Assembly (NCBI GenBank): GCA_002633005.1 | Contig: NMRA01000119.1 | Coordinates: forward strand, 321,636-381,635 | From: Phoronis australis | Lineage: Eukaryota; Phoronida; Phoronidae | Reading direction: 5' to 3' | DNA: 60,000 nucleotides | Part shown: positions 57,911 through 60,000 of the stretch, one piece after another | How positions within the stretch are numbered: the stretch's first letter is position 1 | Layout: each line of letters opens with the position of its first letter | Position numbers and translations under genes: made by a program | The notes under the pieces: model-generated | Databases searched by the model: none | What the model saw: only the letters and a program-made list of their open reading frames with translations | Told to the model about the DNA's origin: nothing

Positions 57911-58815
57911 TAGGCAATGACCATCGCCTCTGTTGGCCCGAAGCAGAGGCGATGCAGAGGCTATAGGCGCTCTGTACGCCGGAAGTTTTTCGGCGAATTA
58001 TGCCTCGCACCGACTAAACCATCAAAGTCACGTTGTTATAAATACCTTTTGCGCATAGAGGAACACCTGAGGAGGTTGTCGATGTGTTTAATTCCTTCCA
58101 ACTCTAACAAATACTCCCATTATCAAACTTTTTCTTCGAGCAGTCCCTATTTCAGTTCCCAAAATCGTGAACTCACCATTTTTATACTGCGCATGCTCGC
58201 TACAGTAGGTGATGTGAATTCATGACCTCAATCTTTAAATAGGCCAAAGGTGAGCCATTGCGGTCTTGTCAGTCAAATGTTCGTTTCCAAAATGCCACCA
58301 CTTATACTTGTCTTTAATTGGCGTTACTTGAAACTGATTGTATTTCAATGAATCGTTGTTTGTATTTGATAAAAATAAATGCTGTTAATAGTCTTTGTGC
58401 ACATATTTGACATTTTAATGTTTAACAACACGGCAAATGCACGGCTGGTTCCCGGCAGCACGTACGCGAAGGGCGGGAACTTCAGCTTTCAAAGTTCGCC
58501 GATAGGTCCGCAACTTCTGACCTTCGGCCTGGTTAAAAAAATTAAAAAGTTGATTTCACGATTTTGGGAACTGAAATAGGGACTGCTCGAAGAAAAAGTT
58601 TCATAACGGGAGTATTTGTTCGAGTTGGAAGGAATTAAACACATCGACAACCTCCTCAGGTGTTCCTCTATGCGCAAAAGGTATTTATAACAACGTGACT
58701 TTGATGGTTTAGTCGGTGCGAGGCATAATTCGCCGAAAAGCTTCCGGCGTACAGAGCGCCTATAGCCTCTGCATCGCCTCTGCTTCGGGCCAACAGAGGC
58801 GATGGTCATTGCCTA
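57911..58815. mobile_element. Complete 905-bp Mutator-like element with long terminal inverted repeats
   Basis: The left end begins TAGGCAATGACCATCGCCTC and the right end is its exact reverse complement; the inverted repeats continue for about 260 bp (57911-58172 and 58553-58815) with few differences. The flanks are a perfect 9-bp direct repeat TCCCACAGC (57902-57910 and 58816-58824), the expected target-site duplication. Long inverted repeats plus 9-bp duplications fit the Mutator (MULE) superfamily. No transposase is encoded, so it is non-autonomous. Each end folds further: CATCGCCTCTG and CAGAGGCGATG form an 11-bp hairpin a few bases from the tip. It lies in the first intron of the divergent gene. 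Confidence 0.85.
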
Positions 58816-58845
58816 TCCCACAGCATGCCATTGCCAGAAACAATG

Positions 58846-58967
58846 GGCATTGGTCGGATATAGCGGTCCCTGATTTAGAGAACCAGTTTCATTCACTAAA
58901 TATTGGGCCAGTTATACAGTGATTGCCTGGTTCTCTAAATCAGGGACCTCTATGTCCAATCAGTGCC
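58846..58967. mobile_element. Palindromic MITE with 8-bp target duplication
   Basis: This 122-bp element has ~41-bp inverted ends: GGCATTGGTCGGATATAGC then GGTCCCTGATTTAGAGAACC at left, and the reverse complement of closely similar sequence at right. It is flanked by a perfect 8-bp direct repeat AAACAATG (58838-58845 and 58968-58975). An 8-bp duplication suggests a hAT-type transposase, though the ends do not show the usual CAGGG start. It is the best-preserved member of a family seen at several places in the window. Confidence 0.8.
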
Positions 58968-58975
58968 AAACAATG

Positions 58976-60000
58976 TTCAGAAGGCACATCTCAAGATAGC
59001 CAGCCAGCTATCTGTATGAAGACTGTTGTCAAAATACAGCTAGGTACCACTGTGTGTATTTCTTCCGTAGACCCCGAAATTGCACACAGCCAGGGTAGTT
59101 CTGCGCGTCACCTCGCCGTGAAACTTGTATCAACATGTAAAGCTAAAGACCAGACAGGGTGCATGCAAAATCGATACTCACCTTGCCCGTTACAGCCGTT
59201 TAAGTGAAAAACATTGCAATAAATGTCATTTTCTTGCGTAACTCTCCGCCTTTTCTAACAATGAAAAGTATGCCATCGCACGCGCCATTTCCTAAATTTT
59301 TGTGACACCTCTCGGGAGATGGTTATAGCTTAGCAGCAGCAAAATTTCTTCTGAAATTTGTTTTTTTGGTATCAAAATTCTGAAAACTTGTAATAAAGTA
59401 AAACCAGTTCGGATAATTTATTGTGACATGTATGCAACCTCGTGAGAGAACAACAATTCATTGAAGAATCGGCAAAAAAGAAACTGACCAATAGGTGACG
59501 CAATATTTCTTGGCGCCGAAAGCAGTCGCTAAAGATCGCTCCACATTTTTAACGGTAGAACGCCAGTTTTTCCAACACCGTTGAATAATTTAGTTCACTC
59601 AAGGAAGACTGTAGTTTTTAATGACACTTTTTGTGTCAGATTTTATCTTACCACTTTTTTACCCACATCGGTGCAAAGCTGTATATTTATATTTAGCTTT
59701 GTACCAAGGCTAATCTCAAGCATAAACCTTCTAAGTAGATAATAAAACTTGCTTTCATCCTGGCACTAACTCGCATTTTGTTTTGTTATTTTCACTGTTA
59801 TACACAGTTCAGATTTATCACTAACATGTGCCAACATATAAGGATCGGTATTTCGATCGTATGTTGAATCTGGAAGAGGAAGATTTTGATTCTTTCACCT
59901 AGATGACCTTCCGGGGAATCAAACCAGCGTTAGCGAAAGCGTGCTCAGCTGCAAATTGGGCGAATAGACTATTGTAATTTCCCATTAGCGAGTGGCTAAC
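58976..60000 (+). other. Intron or downstream part of the divergent gene
   Basis: I searched for a second exon in the phase set by exon 1 and found none that stays open. Near 59890-59950 the minus strand has a B-box-like GGTTTGATTCC and an A-box-like GCAGCTGAGC, possibly a tRNA-derived SINE relic. The rest is unremarkable. Confidence 0.5.

Overview
The window is animal (metazoan) nuclear DNA. It is AT-rich, its genes are split by GT-AG introns from about 70 bp to 26 kb, it is full of short DNA-transposon relics, and no ORF longer than 132 codons exists because coding is confined to small exons. The proteins look like those of an invertebrate with long introns and high heterozygosity (for example an echinoderm, hemichordate, amphioxus, mollusc or cnidarian); the sequence does not let me choose among these.

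One gene occupies almost the whole window. It is a complete PACS (phosphofurin acidic cluster sorting protein) homologue on the minus strand, from the ATG at 57620 to the stop at 4685. I assembled 20 coding exons by hand; every junction is GT-AG and every phase agrees. They give a 2,550-bp CDS of 849 codons plus stop, close to the size of vertebrate PACS-2. The domains run in the family order: short N-terminus (exon 1), cargo/adaptor-binding region (exons 2-5), acidic regulatory segment (exon 6), middle region (exons 7-10) and the long PACS C-terminal domain (exons 11-20). Intron 1 is 26 kb.

At 57.6-57.8 kb the PACS start codon lies only 130 bp from the start codon of a divergent plus-strand gene, of which I see one 65-bp first coding exon (unrecognised). 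The gap carries NRF1-like, ETS-like and CTCF-like motifs, so it is probably a bidirectional promoter.

The rest is intronic or flanking DNA with mobile-element debris. It includes a 905-bp element with ~260-bp terminal inverted repeats and a perfect 9-bp target duplication (Mutator-like), a truncated second copy of it, a palindromic MITE family with an 8-bp target duplication, hAT-like MITEs, a LINE 3' coding remnant, several foldback elements, an 11-bp minisatellite beside a splice donor, and other tandem repeats.

Two single-N positions (17975 and 56507) sit exactly between near-identical duplicated blocks. I read these as contig joins where two alleles were laid end to end rather than merged. 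One join duplicates PACS exon 7; the other shows a transposon insertion present in one allele and absent in the other. I found no wholly new biological system. The best leads are the transposon family, the duplicated splice donor in PACS exon 11, and the divergent promoter.
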